In this document: one piece after another, positions 1-11,075 of the stretch
How positions within the stretch are numbered: position 1 is the first letter of the stretch
Layout of the letters: every line of letters begins with the position of its first letter
NCBI GenBank assembly: GCA_944472135.2
Contig: OX235263.1
Span: 22,869,379 to 22,933,378 of the forward strand
Reading direction: 5' to 3'
DNA from: Trichobilharzia regenti
Lineage: Eukaryota > Platyhelminthes > Trematoda > Strigeidida > Schistosomatidae
DNA length: 64,000 nt
Position numbers and translations under genes: made by a program
The notes under the pieces: model-generated
What the model was told of the DNA's origin: nothing
The model's input: only the letters and a program-made list of their open reading frames with translations
Database searches by the model: none

Positions 1-456
1 GTTCTTGATCTTCGGTAAACTTCTGCGTAGCTTGTCCCGCCACTCGACTGTCGTAGCTTTGGTTGACTCCAAAGGGAGTAGTGCTGGGATTAATTATATG
101 TGGTTTGTAGTATGAGGTATGTTAAGACTGTTACTACTGTGATTGGAGTTGATCCTTTCGCCAGTTAGTCCTTCGGTATTGTCGACAAGAGAAAAGAGAT
201 AGTAATAATAATAATAATAGTAATAATAATAATAGATATAATTAGTGAAGCTATTCAGACTAAGAGACAGAAACGAAAATAGGAAACGTAACAACAGTCA
301 GCTCATTAAGTTTGAAGAATAATATATATATCGGTAATAGTAATAATAATAATAGTAATTATAATATTAATAAGTTGTCAGGAGAGTAAGACGGGAGAGA
401 ATGTAAAGAAGTAAAATGACGAGTTTAATTATCTACCCTGATTGGTAAATGCGATT
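1..456 (-). other. 3' tail of the CR1-like element and flank
   Basis: Downstream (minus sense) of the ORF2 stop. No coding potential is seen. It holds two TTA-type simple repeats (about 200-240 and 335-370). Such triplet tails are usual at the 3' ends of schistosome CR1-like elements, and 54111-54177 shows the same arrangement after another RT fragment. The exact 3' end of the element cannot be fixed without other copies. Confidence 0.5.
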
Positions 457-3390
457 TTAAGGAGATAGGCCATTTGGATGCAGTCCTTGTATCGCTGCAT
501 GGTTGTCCAGCCTTCGCTTAAAGGCGTCCAAAGACGGTGCCATAGCTACATCTGCCGGTAAGGAATTCCAGGGACGACAAACCCGCAGTGAAAAGAAGTG
601 GGAGCGCACCCGGGTCCTTGCCCTCTGGTGAGCTATCCTTCTGGGATTTCCACGTGGAAGCCTATACCTACTCAATGGCAGAACACCTTTGTTTGGGTGA
701 TTCTGGTCATTTGTTATTTTGTAGGCAGTAATCAAATCCCCCCTAAGCCGACGGTAACTAAGTGTGAACAGGCCTAATTTCTTCAGCCTTTCATCATATG
801 GTTTGTTTCGGAGACCAACCACTCCTTTTGTTGCCCGTCGTTGGACTCTTTCCAAGAGGTTGGCATCTCTTCTCAGCATTGGGGGTGCAATAATATTATG
901 CACCTCAAGGTGTGGCCTGACGTATGTTTTGTACAACATTAGAAAGAGCTCAGGAGTGAGTGCACCTAACTGTCTATGCGTAAAGTGTATGACCGCATAT
1001 GCCCTCGCTACATCCCCTGTGTAATTTACGCTTGTGTCCATTTTTTCCGTTAGAACTAGACCTAAGTCGCGTTCCGACGTTGTGCAGGACAAGCTTTCAT
1101 TGCACAGGGTGTAACTTGCATTCTGCAGTCTACAGGTGCGCAACTTCACTACTTTGCACTTTTTCAAGTTGAAAGTCATGCCACTGGCCACCGCCCAGTC
1201 TTCCAGAAGGTTTAGGTCTTCCTGTAGCCTATCTGAGTCCTCCGGACACTTTATCGCCCTCCATATTTTTACGTCGTCAGCGTACAGGAGAGTCGGGCAG
1301 CTCAGACGGCGTGGTAGATCATTGATGAAAATCAAAAACATCAGTGGTCCTAGGATAGAACCCTGCGACACTCCTGATGACGATCTGTGCCAAGATGATC
1401 GGACTCGGTTAACCTTAGTGCAAAATTGCCTGTCGGCTAGGTAGTCCTTCAACCATGACAGAAGTGGCTCACCTATGCCTGCCTGTCTTATTTTATGTAG
1501 GAGAAGGTCATGGTGAACAGTGTCAAATGCCTTCTCAAAGTCTAGGAAGACCACATGGACTGGTACGTTCAAGTCCCAGCATGATGTCCAGTCGTCCCAA
1601 GCTGACAGTAGGTTAGTGACGCAGGATCTGCCTTTTCTGAAACCATGTTGGGCTTCATGTAGTATATTAGTCCTATCGAAATATTCCCTGATGTGGTCGT
1701 CAATAATACTTTCCAGTACTTTTGATACCACTGGGAGTAGAGCTACTGGTCTATAGCTAGCAGCGTTTTGCCTGTCCCCACCCTTGAAGATTGGAGAAAG
1801 GATGGCTCTTTTCCACTCCCTTGGCAGGGTCCCCGAATCCATTGAGTGTTGGAACAAGTCGCACAGGGGTCTACAGAGAGCCTCGGCGCACTGTTTCAGA
1901 ACAGATGGCCTGATGTCATCACAACCTGGGGACTTCCCAGGTATGAGTCGCTGTAGCTTCCTTAGTACTATTGCGGGGTTTATTTGGGGAGTAGTCGCTA
2001 GGTCTTCCTCCTCTGAAATAGTGGTGCCACCATTTTGGTCCGTAACTGTAATATCCACATTGCTGTTTAGCTGTTTAGCGAAGGCTGAACTGAATGTTTC
2101 AGCCATCTCCAGACTAGTGAGATATTGACCGTTTGGGCCTACTAAGGCGCATGCCCCTTGGTTTGTCGGTTTTCTTTCCGACATGAATCGGTACAAGTTT
2201 TTAGGGTTTGATAGGAGTTTTTTAGCAAGGTTAGCCTGGAATGACCTTCTGTCCCTCCTAACTCTTGCATTACACCGGTTCCTGAGTTCGAGGTATGCAT
2301 CATGGTCGGTCTGACTCTTAGATACACGCCACGTAAACCAAGCCTTCCGCTTTGCTTGCAGAATACGTTGCGTGCCTCTCTTCAACCATGACGTCTTTCT
2401 CTTAGGCTGTGTTGTGACTAAAGGGACGGTATCCGAGATTGCTGTATGGATAATCTTTTTTACCACTTCCCAGTGTTCATCCACAGATAGGTCGTCCCAT
2501 GCTAAGGGCCAGTCTGCGTCGGACAAGAGCCTCCGCATTTCAGCATAGTCAGCCTTGCTGTAGCACAGACATGGTCGCGTAACATCCCATTGCAAACGCT
2601 CACGGAGGACAAGATCGAAACCTATGACTGCATGGTCACTGCTTCCCAGAGGAGTCATGATCTGGACCTTTTCGACGAGTAGCTGGTCACTAGTTAGAAT
2701 ATAATCTAGTTTTGATGACTTTCCACTAGGGCCCCACCTAGTGTCGTCTCCAACATTCTCAGTCAGTCCCGTGTTTCGAATAGTTTGCAGTAGGTTTCGG
2801 CCAAATTTTCCCTTAGCACACCCGGAGCCAAGGTTCAGTGATGGAGCATTGAAATCTCCAGCTATGGTGATTTGGTCGTAGCCCAAATCTCGTATTCCTG
2901 TGATAGTGCTGAGCAGTAGCTGATTGTGCTCTGCCCCACAGGTGGGAGATCGGTAGATGCCACCCAGTAAGTGCTTGGTGTGGCCTACGGTGAAATGACA
3001 CCATATGGAGTCTGGGAGTTCGATAAGTGGTGGGTCCGTTGCGCGCACACATTTAAGTTGCCTATCAAAGTATATAGCAACTCCCCCTCCTTCCTTATTA
3101 TCCCTGTCTCTTCTGACCAGTACCATATCACCTATACTGATTTCATTGTCGGCGATAGTGGGGTTTAGCCACGTTTCAGTAAGAATGATTATTTTCAGTT
3201 GAAGGTGTGCTTGGAGATTTCGGAGTTCACCTACTTTCCCTCTCAGCCCCCTCACATTGCTATATAGGCAACTGACAGTGAGTCTAACAACCTCAGAGTG
3301 TTGTGGGGTAGTTGACGTGAAACCGTCTGCTGGTGGGGGACTTGATGTTGGAACTAGTTGGCCGATTCCGATAGAACCGGCCCGTTGTAG
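457..3390 (-). CDS. CR1-like ORF2: APE endonuclease-reverse transcriptase
   Basis: Nicks target DNA and copies the element RNA at the nick (target-primed reverse transcription, nucleus). Counting from the GTG at 3255: endonuclease at about residues 20-213 with ETWL (27-30), GDFN (133-136), LDYILTSD (183-190) and SDH (206-208); reverse transcriptase at about 435-720 with LDFEKAFD (571-578), SGVSQGS (627-633, usually GVPQGS) and catalytic YADD (658-661); then a C-terminal domain of about 200 residues. The frame is open upstream to a TGA at 3399-3397 but has no ATG there. The first in-frame ATG is at about residue 44, inside the endonuclease and past its catalytic glutamate. Translation therefore probably enters from ORF1 by a -1 frameshift at 3396-3390. 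All catalytic motifs are intact, so the protein may be active. Confidence 0.9.
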   Translation of the reverse strand, partial: LQRAGSIGIGQLVPTSSPPPADGFTSTTPQHSEVVRLTVSCLYSNVRGLRGKVGELRNLQAHLQLKIIILTETWLNPTIADNEISIGDMVLVRRDRDNKEGGGVAIYFDRQLKCVRATDPPLIELPDSIWCHFTVGHTKHLLGGIYRSPTCGAEHNQLLLSTITGIRDLGYDQITIAGDFNAPSLNLGSGCAKGKFGRNLLQTIRNTGLTENVGDDTRWGPSGKSSKLDYILTSDQLLVEKVQIMTPLGSSDHAVIGFDLVLRERLQWDVTRPCLCYSKADYAEMRRLLSDADWPLAWDDLSVDEHWEVVKKIIHTAISDTVPLVTTQPKRKTSWLKRGTQRILQAKRKAWFTWRVSKSQTDHDAYLELRNRCNARVRRDRRSFQANLAKKLLSNPKNLYRFMSERKPTNQGACALVGPNGQYLTSLEMAETFSSAFAKQLNSNVDITVTDQNGGTTISEEEDLATTPQINPAIVLRKLQRLIPGKSPGCDDIRPSVLKQCAEALCRPLCDLFQHSMDSGTLPREWKRAILSPIFKGGDRQNAASYRPVALLPVVSKVLESIIDDHIREYFDRTNILHEAQHGFRKGRSCVTNLLSAWDDWTSCWDLNVPVHVVFLDFEKAFDTVHHDLLLHKIRQAGIGEPLLSWLKDYLADRQFCTKVNRVRSSWHRSSSGVSQGSILGPLMFLIFINDLPRRLSCPTLLYADDVKIWRAIKCPEDSDRLQEDLNLLEDWAVASGMTFNLKKCKVVKLRTCRLQNASYTLCNESLSCTTSERDLGLVLTEKMDTSVNYTGDVARAYAVIHFTHRQLGALTPELFLMLYKTYVRPHLEVHNIIAPPMLRRDANLLERVQRRATKGVVGLRNKPYDERLKKLGLFTLSYRRLRGDLITAYKITNDQNHPNKGVLPLSRYRLPRGNPRRIAHQRARTRVRSHFFSLRVCRPWNSLPADVAMAPSLDAFKRRLDNHAAIQGLHPNGLSP

Positions 3391-3399
3391 TTTTTTTCA
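3354..3399 (-). promoter_or_regulatory. Predicted -1 ribosomal frameshift signal (ORF1 to ORF2)
   Basis: Minus sense. Slippery heptamer A AAA AAC at 3396-3390, in the correct phase for ORF1 (codons GAA AAA AAC). A 7-nt spacer (3389-3383) follows, then a 9-bp stem with arms 3382-3374 and 3368-3360, one G-U pair and a 5-nt loop (3373-3369). The ORF1 stop TAG (3356-3354) lies just past the stem. The ORF2 frame is exactly -1 relative to ORF1 and becomes open at the heptamer, because its last upstream stop, TGA, overlaps the slip site. Every element matches the classical retroviral and coronaviral -1 signal; function is inferred. Confidence 0.75.
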
Positions 3400-4487
3400 A
3401 TGGATTTAGGCAGGACACTTGGGAGACACAGACTATTATTCTCAGAGCTGCATCGCTCTAGTGTCACCGAAGCTTGGGGTCGTATTAAAGCCTCAGTTTG
3501 CTGCCTCCTTATATTTCTGGGTCTGCTTTCACAGCATCGGATGTGTCCTCCAATTTTTCCCTTGGTCTCATACCACCGTTGAAGTGATATGGACAACTGC
3601 TCCGGGGAGTTGAATGTGACACACAGCAGCTTTGGAGAGTTAATCAATGTTAGATGAGCGGGACGAGGTAGTCGGAAAATGGAGATGGCTCCAGAAGCGC
3701 CAGGGGCCATCTGAGATGACAGCCATCTCCATTGTTGTACGTCGTGCATGTGTTTTTCACAAGCAGTGCCGGTTTCCAGCTCCGGAACACCGTGTACCAC
3801 CATAGAGGTGGAAGGCATCAGTTCCGGTGACTCCCTCGCCATATTTCTGACGGCCCATGGTCTATCTTGCCGCGCTCTTATGTTAGAACTTCTGTCCAGG
3901 GCTAGTACCTGAGCCATTAACAGTACTTTTTCGGCCTCTTCGGCAGAGTCCAGTGTAACCCGTAATGGGGGTGGCTTACCCTGAGGCGTGTGGACACCCC
4001 TGTACAGTCTGCACAGTTTTGCTGAACTAATGTTCAGACCTAGTTTGCTGCACAGGTTGGACCACTGTTCCTGATCAAACAGGGCCCGTTGTTCGAGCAA
4101 GCTATCCGTGCTCACAGGTACGTTAAAGAGGATGAGAGAGTTAGACCGACTACCCTCAGACTTAGGTTTTGCCTTCGGCTTCTTGCAGTCCTTTGCATCA
4201 TTAGCAACATTAGGCTTCATCGGTACCTGGACAGCCTTTTTTGTGTTGCCAGGCTTGCTAGTGGATGCAAGTGGTGCCTTTGTAATTTTGCCTTCCCCTG
4301 ATGTGGATGGAACCTTGCTAATCTTCACCTTGTGAGAATTGGCATTTCCAGTCAGTAGGGCTGGTGTGTCCTTCTTTAAGTCTTTGACCAGTTTCGGCAG
4401 TGCGAGTTTAGCAGGGGGAGCTGCATGATACTGTGTTGGGGCACAAGAGCGTGTTATTTCTGCTATCCGCAGACACGCTTTGTGGGA
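3354..4487 (-). pseudogene. CR1-like ORF1, C-terminal part (after frame break)
   Basis: Open from just after a TAG at 4490 to the TAG at 3356-3354. A GTG at 4328 is the first start-like codon, but the frame is coding-like well upstream of it, so this is the continuation of the PHD-containing ORF1 and not a separate gene. The product is basic and Lys/Pro-rich at first, then contains a segment with LILFNVPVSTDS and two further alpha/beta-looking stretches, which may be RNA-binding folds as in other CR1 and jockey ORF1 proteins. ORF1 proteins bind element RNA and act as chaperones; that role is inferred. The 3' end overlaps the ORF2 frame and carries the frameshift signal. Confidence 0.7.
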
Positions 4488-4986
4488 CTATGCCAGGGCG
4501 ACAAAGTGGACACACGTACCAAAACCATGGGCATGGGTTATTTCTCATAAACTCATAGTATGCTTTCGGTACTTCTTTGTCACAACGGCAGTGCACCCAT
4601 CGTTTGCAAAAATTACATTCAAACGCTGAATCAGTTTTAGAAACTGTGATGCTGCACGCCTGGCATTCATCCCCTTTCCTTGATGACGCCTTCGAGGTCT
4701 TATGACGTCTTGAACGTTTCCTTTTAGGCTTGATGTGTTTCACACACTGGCCTACAGTTGATGCAGGTGTAGAATTCTGTCCTTCTGGTATTGCCTGTGC
4801 CGTTTCAGTACTAGACTGTGGCAATGCAGGCGTTGTATCAGGGCAGACTAAAGCTACACGAGTCTTTAGGATCGGTATGCGGGAAGGGGTTGAAATCCCT
4901 GGATTTTTTCCTTCCCTGGCTGAAGCCCTTGTGACTACAGAGTACGGTATTCTAGTGGCTTTTTTAAGGCTGCTTTCAACAACCAT
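4408..4986 (-). pseudogene. CR1-like ORF1, N-terminal part with PHD-type zinc finger
   Basis: Start chosen at the ATG at 4986; the frame also opens with a GTG at 4998. A Ser/Thr/Pro-rich N-terminus and a basic patch rich in Lys and Arg are followed by a C4HC3 PHD-like finger. Counting from the GTG, its ligands are C112, C115, C128, C131, H136, C139, C163 and C166. PHD fingers are a known feature of CR1-clade ORF1 proteins. The frame ends at 4408 after about 27 codons that no longer look like the family, and the following ORF1 part lies one base forward. A single-base indel between 4408 and 4487 would explain this, making this copy ORF1-defective unless it also shifts frame there. Confidence 0.75.
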
Positions 4987-4998
4987 ATTAACAATCAC

Positions 4999-7900
4999 TA
5001 TAAATTATGCTATGTACGTCTAAGAGAGCAACAGTTTCTAACCAAAAGAGCAAGAATAAGACTGAAAAAGTATAAGGCAAGGAAAAGAAAAGGTTTTCGA
5101 CTTTACCTAGTACTTTCTGAATGATCGGCTTCACGGCAATCACGTGGTAGACCAACAAGTCTTGTTTCTCTGAACGAGTGAGGAAGATGCTGCTACAAAA
5201 GTAGCACCTGAAGCTTTGGCAGTAGTTCGAGACAGCTGGACTTACCACACAGAGATTTACTATGTAAGTAATGGTTGAATTAAATTCACCGGCTAGGAAG
5301 ATCAGGTTTCCCAAACGGATAATTCACAGAATTGGTATTTTCCGGTTGGAGAGGAAAAAGCACGTCGTATTCAAGGAGCGCGCGCTAATCGAAGTCCATG
5401 AATTGTCGAGAATACTGTAGTAGGAAATAGGTTTTGAGTCTCTGTGTATCTTTTTATATCAAAATCATATTCCTGACTCGTTTGAGTTTATAGTGTATGA
5501 CGAAATAGTATGAACTTTAGGCATCGTCCTATGTTACAAGCTGGCAAAATGGCAAGGAAATCGTTGTCACTCTCCCTTGTTCAAAACAGAAAAGAAATTT
5601 TCGGCTCCCTAAGTCATTAGTCAAATGGAGAGTTAGTCCTATGCACAACTGCCATCTGAACTTACCCTAAGGCAACCTAGAAAAACCGGCCCTCAGGATG
5701 CGACTTCATAATTTAAGGGGACCTCAAAGTTCTGTGCATGGCGGACCTTTCGCTTTGTACAAACGAGCAGAAATCCCTATTCCTGTGTAGTGTACAGGAC
5801 TCCCTAGAAATGTATGGTTATTGTGCGTGCATATTAGGAAAACGGTTTCATATCAGTTTGTTTACTAGATATATCACAGTGAAACAGTATTATTTACTGG
5901 ATGACGTTACAAGCAAAATTTATTGTTCATAACCATATCGGTTTCGCTGAATGTCTCCATGCTCCTGGATAGTACTGATAGCTACGTGTTCACTTGGACA
6001 GTTGGGCACCAGTTGTTGTTTTAATCTAATTCAGGGACATCAAAACGCACTTGCATTGTCTGTGTGGGTGGATTCATTCGGCTTTGTCCAGATATTCATT
6101 CTAGTTGTGTAGAAGAATGTGAAAGTTTTCGGACCACTCTAATCTCATAATATATAAGGGGAAAAAGCAACTCGTAAACTTCGCGATCTTTGTCGTGCAT
6201 TTCTGTTTCTTGCGTAAAACAATTGAAGGACGATTAATGAATCATCCCTCATTGAAACAAAGCTATCCGGTCCAGTTCAGTGATTCAAACTTCTTGTTTT
6301 CATAACCAATACACTATCATGCAGTTAACTGATTGAATAATGACGACTGGTTTATCCCTCAGCCTGAGAACTGATTTCAAATTATCGTTTCTAATGTAGT
6401 TGAAGATTAAACGATCGATTCATGGTTGTTTGCTCAAACCCAACTCCTCCATACTTTTCCCGGGAGTCATCCATCCTTCAGTCATCACCTCATCGTTCGC
6501 TGTTCGTTGGAAGAGAGAAAACTATCAAAAGCATTATTGTGATTTATTATCATAACATTTATTCTAAGACTTTGTGTGCAATAACCTAATGGTTGGCTCT
6601 GTATTGGTGAAAGACTAAGCGGTTCTTGAGTCACCAATATGCGTTTTTGTTTTTCGTGTTAATTATTACGCATAGTTTCTGAAAGTCTTCCAAGGACAGC
6701 GTGAGGTCCTGTGCAGTGGGACCTGGACATTATCAATCGTTCTACCCAATTTTTGGGTCTGGGTTACTTTCCTTATGTATACAAAAGTAGCCCTTTTCAG
6801 ATAGCCGAGATTGAACTCTAATGAGTTCCAAATGCTGACTTTGCCGTTAAAATTAGAGATAAAAGAATACAACACTAATGCGAACATCTCCAGAAAGCTT
6901 GTCAGTAGATAGTGTTTCACTGCCCGCCTGTGGGATAAGAAACCAACTGTGTGGTTTGAGATCGGTCATTTTGACACTACAGTCGCGACAATTTCGAGCG
7001 TCACTGGCTGTCTTAGTTTTGAAGAAGTATTGTAATCGGTCGGTTACACGTGCTCTTATCACACACGAAAGAATTGATATGTCGATGCATTTGTTTGCTG
7101 AATTCAGTGAATTCGTTTAACAGCAAAGTCTAGTGGTTTAGCACGAGTATACTGAATGTCTTGAAGAAACGATGCATTCGTGTAACTCCGCTTATTGCCT
7201 GACTATTATGTTAAGCTAGCCGATAGCTTGCATAGAACAACGCAGTTGATCTAGCAGTTGTTCACCGATATGTTGGGCTGACTGCTTTAGTCCTGTTGGT
7301 CGTCGAAGAAATTCGGAAAGCATGCGTTGATAGAAATCATCGTGAGAAATGCAAAGCAAGTGGACGTCATGTTTTAGGTCGAAGTACACAGGGCGTCAGT
7401 TCACCCTCATTATTAAACTTGAATTCGGAAAACATAAATTAGTTCAGTTCATCAGCGTTGTACATAACTGTGTTGACAGGGTGGCTACCTATGTGTGTGT
7501 GGAGCCACATGTCCGACCACCCACTCGTGAACAGCCCCTGTGAGTGTGATCTTTAATCGTGCGGAACAAACATTTGGCACAAAAACCAGCGCAGTGGACG
7601 TCGGATTTGAGGAGCACGTGACCTTAGATGGCTATCGGAATTTTCCTGGAATTCTGAGTTCTAGTAAATGATCTTAGTGATGATGTTGGTTTGTTGGCGG
7701 CAACCGGCAAGTGGCTTTGTACCTACGTTTCGTGCTAGCTGAAGCTCATCAGTGAGGCGTATCAGAAACCATTTTTAATTTATTGAGTAAAAAATTTACA
7801 TTCTAACAGGTTTGACATGCACTTTAACCTATATGGATTTCTTAATATATTCAGGAAAGTATGAGTTAGGTGATTGCATTTATATGAACGTTGATCAATA

Positions 7901-8208
7901 TTTCACCGAATAGTTCGGAAATAATTGGGCACCCAGTGAGAAGTAGACATGGGTACAAATCCCCACATATTAGGTTATCAGGCGTCCGAACAAAAAGAGT
8001 ACAGTAGCTGAAGCCAGAATTAGTTCCGACTTAATGAAATGTCAATTCGAAAAGGAGATATACAAGAGTCCAGTGAAACCCAACGGTCTAATTAACACAA
8101 AATGCAAATAGGTATATAAAGTACAACATAAGTGTTTGAAGGTGTAGTATTAGACGTAACTCTGATGACTACAATTCAGCATATTTCTTTATTACCAGAA
8201 TAACTGCT
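4999..8208. other. Non-coding stretch
   Basis: No convincing gene. Short ORFs here lack composition or motif support. It contains a fragment at about 5845-5945 that resembles the arm of the hairpin at 34661-34813, and a 335-bp repeat copy at 6395-6729. The 5' untranslated part of the CR1-like element may reach to about 5340. Confidence 0.5.
6395..6729 (+). repeat. 335-bp dispersed repeat, copy 1 (LTR-like)
   Basis: Begins TGTAGTTGAAG and ends CTGGACA. It matches 43482-43817 (same strand) and 11076-11410 (opposite strand) over the whole length. TG...CA ends and constant length suggest a solo LTR or a small non-autonomous element. No coding capacity. Confidence 0.7.
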
Positions 8209-8690
8209 GTAAATAATCTGATAAACAGGGCCTAACACCCTGTCAATGAGGGGGAGATCAAAGGACAATGGTATTGGTTTAGCCAACTCCCGAATCACAG
8301 CCTTTATCAACGATGGTTAATATTGACTGGACTTTGAGCGAATGTGCTTATTCGAACCAGATTCCCGTTCGTCGGGGGGAAACAATCCCTTTTGCGGGAT
8401 AGACCTTTGTTCGTTGATTGAAAAGAGGCACAATATGATCAGAAGTATTTGTGTTATAATGACGCTATTTATAGACTTTTTAGTGTATCGATCATAACCA
8501 ATTGTATATCACATGATCAAACTGCTGTTTACCTAACCTGCTATATTGGCTTGTGCTTGGTGGATCAATAAATCTTCAGCTTACCGTGTATCTTTTGACA
8601 ACGCTTGTGTTAAAACTGAGTTGGTCGTTATATACTTGAAATAGTATTTTCAGTTGTCTTCGGGCTACAGCAAATTTCCTCGATTCTGGT
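8209..8690 (+). repeat. Possible BEL/Pao 5' LTR and leader
   Basis: Sits directly upstream of the decayed BEL/Pao gag. Begins TGTAAATAATC and has a TATA-like stretch (TATTTATAG, about 8467). A TGGTGCTGACAG that could serve as primer-binding site follows at about 8687. No second LTR was found in the window, so boundaries are tentative. Confidence 0.35.
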
Positions 8691-8968
8691 GCTGACAGTT
8701 TCTGATCCGTAAGTCTGGCGCTCTACGGTCGGTGAGTCCCGTTTCATTAGAAATGTTATTATTTCCTGCTCTTTGTTTTTGGATTTACTTGCTCAGGGTT
8801 CTGATTACTCTGCGAGAAATTGCTGGCAGTTCCTATAGGTTCCTCCGAACTCATTTACATGGAGATTATCGGCATTGTTTGCTCCATTGGTGGTTTTCAT
8901 TTCTGTTTCTTTGGACAGGCATTGTCTAGCATGTACCTCCTAGCTTTAATTTCTCCTGACGCGTTTTA

Positions 8969-9900
8969 ATGCCTAGGCCGAGGAAAAGAGGAGGCAGTCT
9001 GGACGCAAGCATTAGGGAAGGTGTCAGTAGTGAAATGCTTCAAGGTAATGATAATATGCCTTAAGTCATCGTCGGTGAGTGTGATGAAAATTGTTTGTTA
9101 AGGAGTGAGTTGATTCAGGAAAAAATAGCCTTTAAGTTGCTTAAATTTGAGCCACGGTCTTTCATTGGGAATCCAGCAGACTATCCTCACTTCGTGAAGG
9201 AGATTCAAGTTGGATTGAGTGAAAACAGACTGAATGATGAAGTAAGGTTGATGTAATTATTACGACGTTGTACTGCGTCTGCTAGTGCAATACAGTGCTG
9301 CAAATTCTTGTCTCTCTAGGAAGGTTATACGGATGCAGAGAGAATATTACGCCGGAGATTTAGAAGGTCATCTGTGATTTCTAGCTATGCGTTAGACACT
9401 GTCAAAGGTAATAGTCGGCAGTTAACAGATGGCTCTTAGGATCGCACCTTATCTTTTGGCAAATTAGTGATCCATAAAAATACTTCAGTCTGATCTCCGA
9501 ATTTCATGAACAACTTCAATTTGAGTTCTTTTGCTGAGGTAATCGTCAGACGTCTACTTACTCGATTACAGAAGGTGGGTTAGGATTTGCATCCACCAAG
9601 ATGAAGCGGATGTTGGGATTCAGCTTGATGATATTTTGACGCTCGTGGAGGACAGTGTAAGCCAAAAAAGCAGTTAACCAACTAGCATTTTGCCAATCAA
9701 TACTGAAGCTAACAGATACGCGAGTAAGGGTGAATCATCTGTGATGAAAGGCTCGCAGAGTACTGTAAATCTAAAAAGATGTGTTGCTTGTGGCAATTCA
9801 CATTCAGTAGATGAATGAACTGATTTTCTTAAAGTATTCCCTTTGGAAGAGTCGAGTTAGTTCGCCTAAAAAAGCGTGTATGAAATCGAATTGCAAAACA
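8969..9900 (+). pseudogene. gag: BEL/Pao-type gag remnant
   Basis: Starts with ATG at 8969 followed by PRPRKRGGS. Several stops and frame changes follow. Conceptual reading across frames gives a segment with KLLKFEPRSFIGNPADYPHF, which matches the gag-like domain of BEL/Pao elements (F.G.p..yp.F). Farther on, at about 9780-9830, a CCHC-like zinc knuckle CVACGNSHSVDE ends in a stop where the last cysteine should be. Clearly inactive. The protease-like and RT-like pieces downstream (10040-10170 and 11950-12394) are in the same orientation and probably belong to the same old element. Confidence 0.6.
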
Positions 9901-10039
9901 TAAAATATGAATGGCTCCAGCAATTCAGTAAGATTGCATCCATTGTTGACAGGGAATAGGAATCATATTGCTTAAACTAATATTAATACTCTCTGTGAGG
10001 CACATAGTGTGCGTAAAGTATATTTTGTATGGTGTCTGT

Positions 10040-10560
10040 TAGGATGACAGGACGAAGATCGTCCGCTGTGTGTATGCGTTGTTAGGTAATGGGTCTGACG
10101 TCCTGTTGACGATGCTTATTTAGCCAACCATTTAGGTATCGAAGGATCTAAGGAGTCTTTAGCGCTGAGCACTGTCGACTCTTCTAATTCGGCCTCCTGT
10201 AAACAAATGTCATTTTGCTTGGCATCCCCAATAACTCAAGTGATTATACAGGTACCAGTAGCATATACTACTTCTCGTGTGAAGCTTGATGAAGTCATGA
10301 TACCTTAAGGTGAGGAGATCGTCAGAAAAACCCATCTACCTGATATATCACTGCCCACAGTTCGCGACATAAAGTGAGGCTACTTATTAGGAACAATATA
10401 CCAGAAATGCACAAGGTCGTATGAGAGAGATACAGAGGCAAGGAAGACCTGTATGCAACGAATTCGCCACTTGGTTGGACAGTGAGGGCTCTCACATAGT
10501 AATAATATATATTCTCAGCTTTTGTACCTGAGGGACGCCTGTTTTCAGCCCTAATAACGA
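10040..10560 (+). pseudogene. BEL/Pao protease-region remnant
   Basis: A reading frame at about 10065-10110 gives ALLGNGSDVLL, close to the retroelement aspartic protease motif (ALLDxGSDxS) with Asp changed to Gly-Asn. Scattered coding-like stretches (TQVIIQVPVAYTTS) continue to about 10560 among stops. Orientation and position fit the decayed gag upstream. Confidence 0.4.
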
Positions 10561-10784
10561 AGCTTTATTTCAGACAATATATGCAAACATGTGGTACAAA
10601 AAGTTTCAGCCTATTTAGTTCTAGAATACTTTTTCTTCATACGGGATTTACATGTATACTAATAATCTGACGTATGCCTTCATTCCCTTGAAAAATTACA
10701 CAGTGTTTACCAGCGAGCAATTTAAATCGGCGCGCAAGTTCATGTAGATTGAACGCTACCTTTATTTATTTTTTTCTATTACAG

Positions 10785-10975
10785 CTTGATTCCACACAGC
10801 ACTTATTGGTAGAAGTATGGAATTTTCAGCGTGTGATTTCGGTAGCCCAAATTTTGCAGGCCGGCCATTGATGTCAGGTGTGCGTCAGCAAGTGATAGAG
10901 CCCCGGACCATGTGCATGGTCGGCGAGAGTCCTAGCCACTATGCCACTGACGCACATGCATACGTCATTTGATAT
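10785..10975 (-). repeat. tRNA-derived SINE, tail type A
   Basis: Read on the minus strand, it starts at TGCGTCAGTGGCATAGTGG with a tRNA-like A box and, after GCACATGGTCCGGGG, a decayed B box. Its tail (GGCCTGCAAAATTTGGGC and onward) matches the copy at 45818-45988 but not those at 35217-35449 or 55070-55290. Confidence 0.7.
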
Positions 10976-11075
10976 AACTGGACGATTTGAAAATGATAAA
11001 TCCAGCTGCAATTTAGCATTTTGGTCGAAAGCAATTATGATTCTGTTGACTTCCACTGCCACTGAGTATGTCAAA

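Larger units (their letters stand above)
300..4990 (-). mobile_element. CR1-like non-LTR retrotransposon, nearly full length
   Basis: Two-ORF element on the minus strand: PHD-finger ORF1 (4986 to 3354, broken once) followed by APE-endonuclease/reverse-transcriptase ORF2 (to 457). This order, the APE-type endonuclease and the YADD reverse transcriptase are typical of the CR1/jockey superfamily, known in schistosomes as SR1/Perere types. ORF2 is uninterrupted over more than 930 codons, so the insertion is fairly recent. The exact family cannot be named from sequence reading alone. No target-site duplication was located. Confidence 0.85.

Noticed and set aside
764..2128. Several plus-strand open frames opposite the CR1-like ORF2
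   Set aside because: Shadow frames of the minus-strand reverse transcriptase; no motifs.
4988..5314. 108-codon minus-strand open frame upstream of ORF1
   Set aside because: No motifs, odd composition, overlaps the likely 5' leader of the CR1-like element.
7727..7752. CTGATGAG and CGAAAC boxes 14 bases apart on the minus strand, like a hammerhead core
   Set aside because: The 14 bases between do not form a stem II touching both boxes, and stem I does not pair. Likely chance or a very decayed motif.
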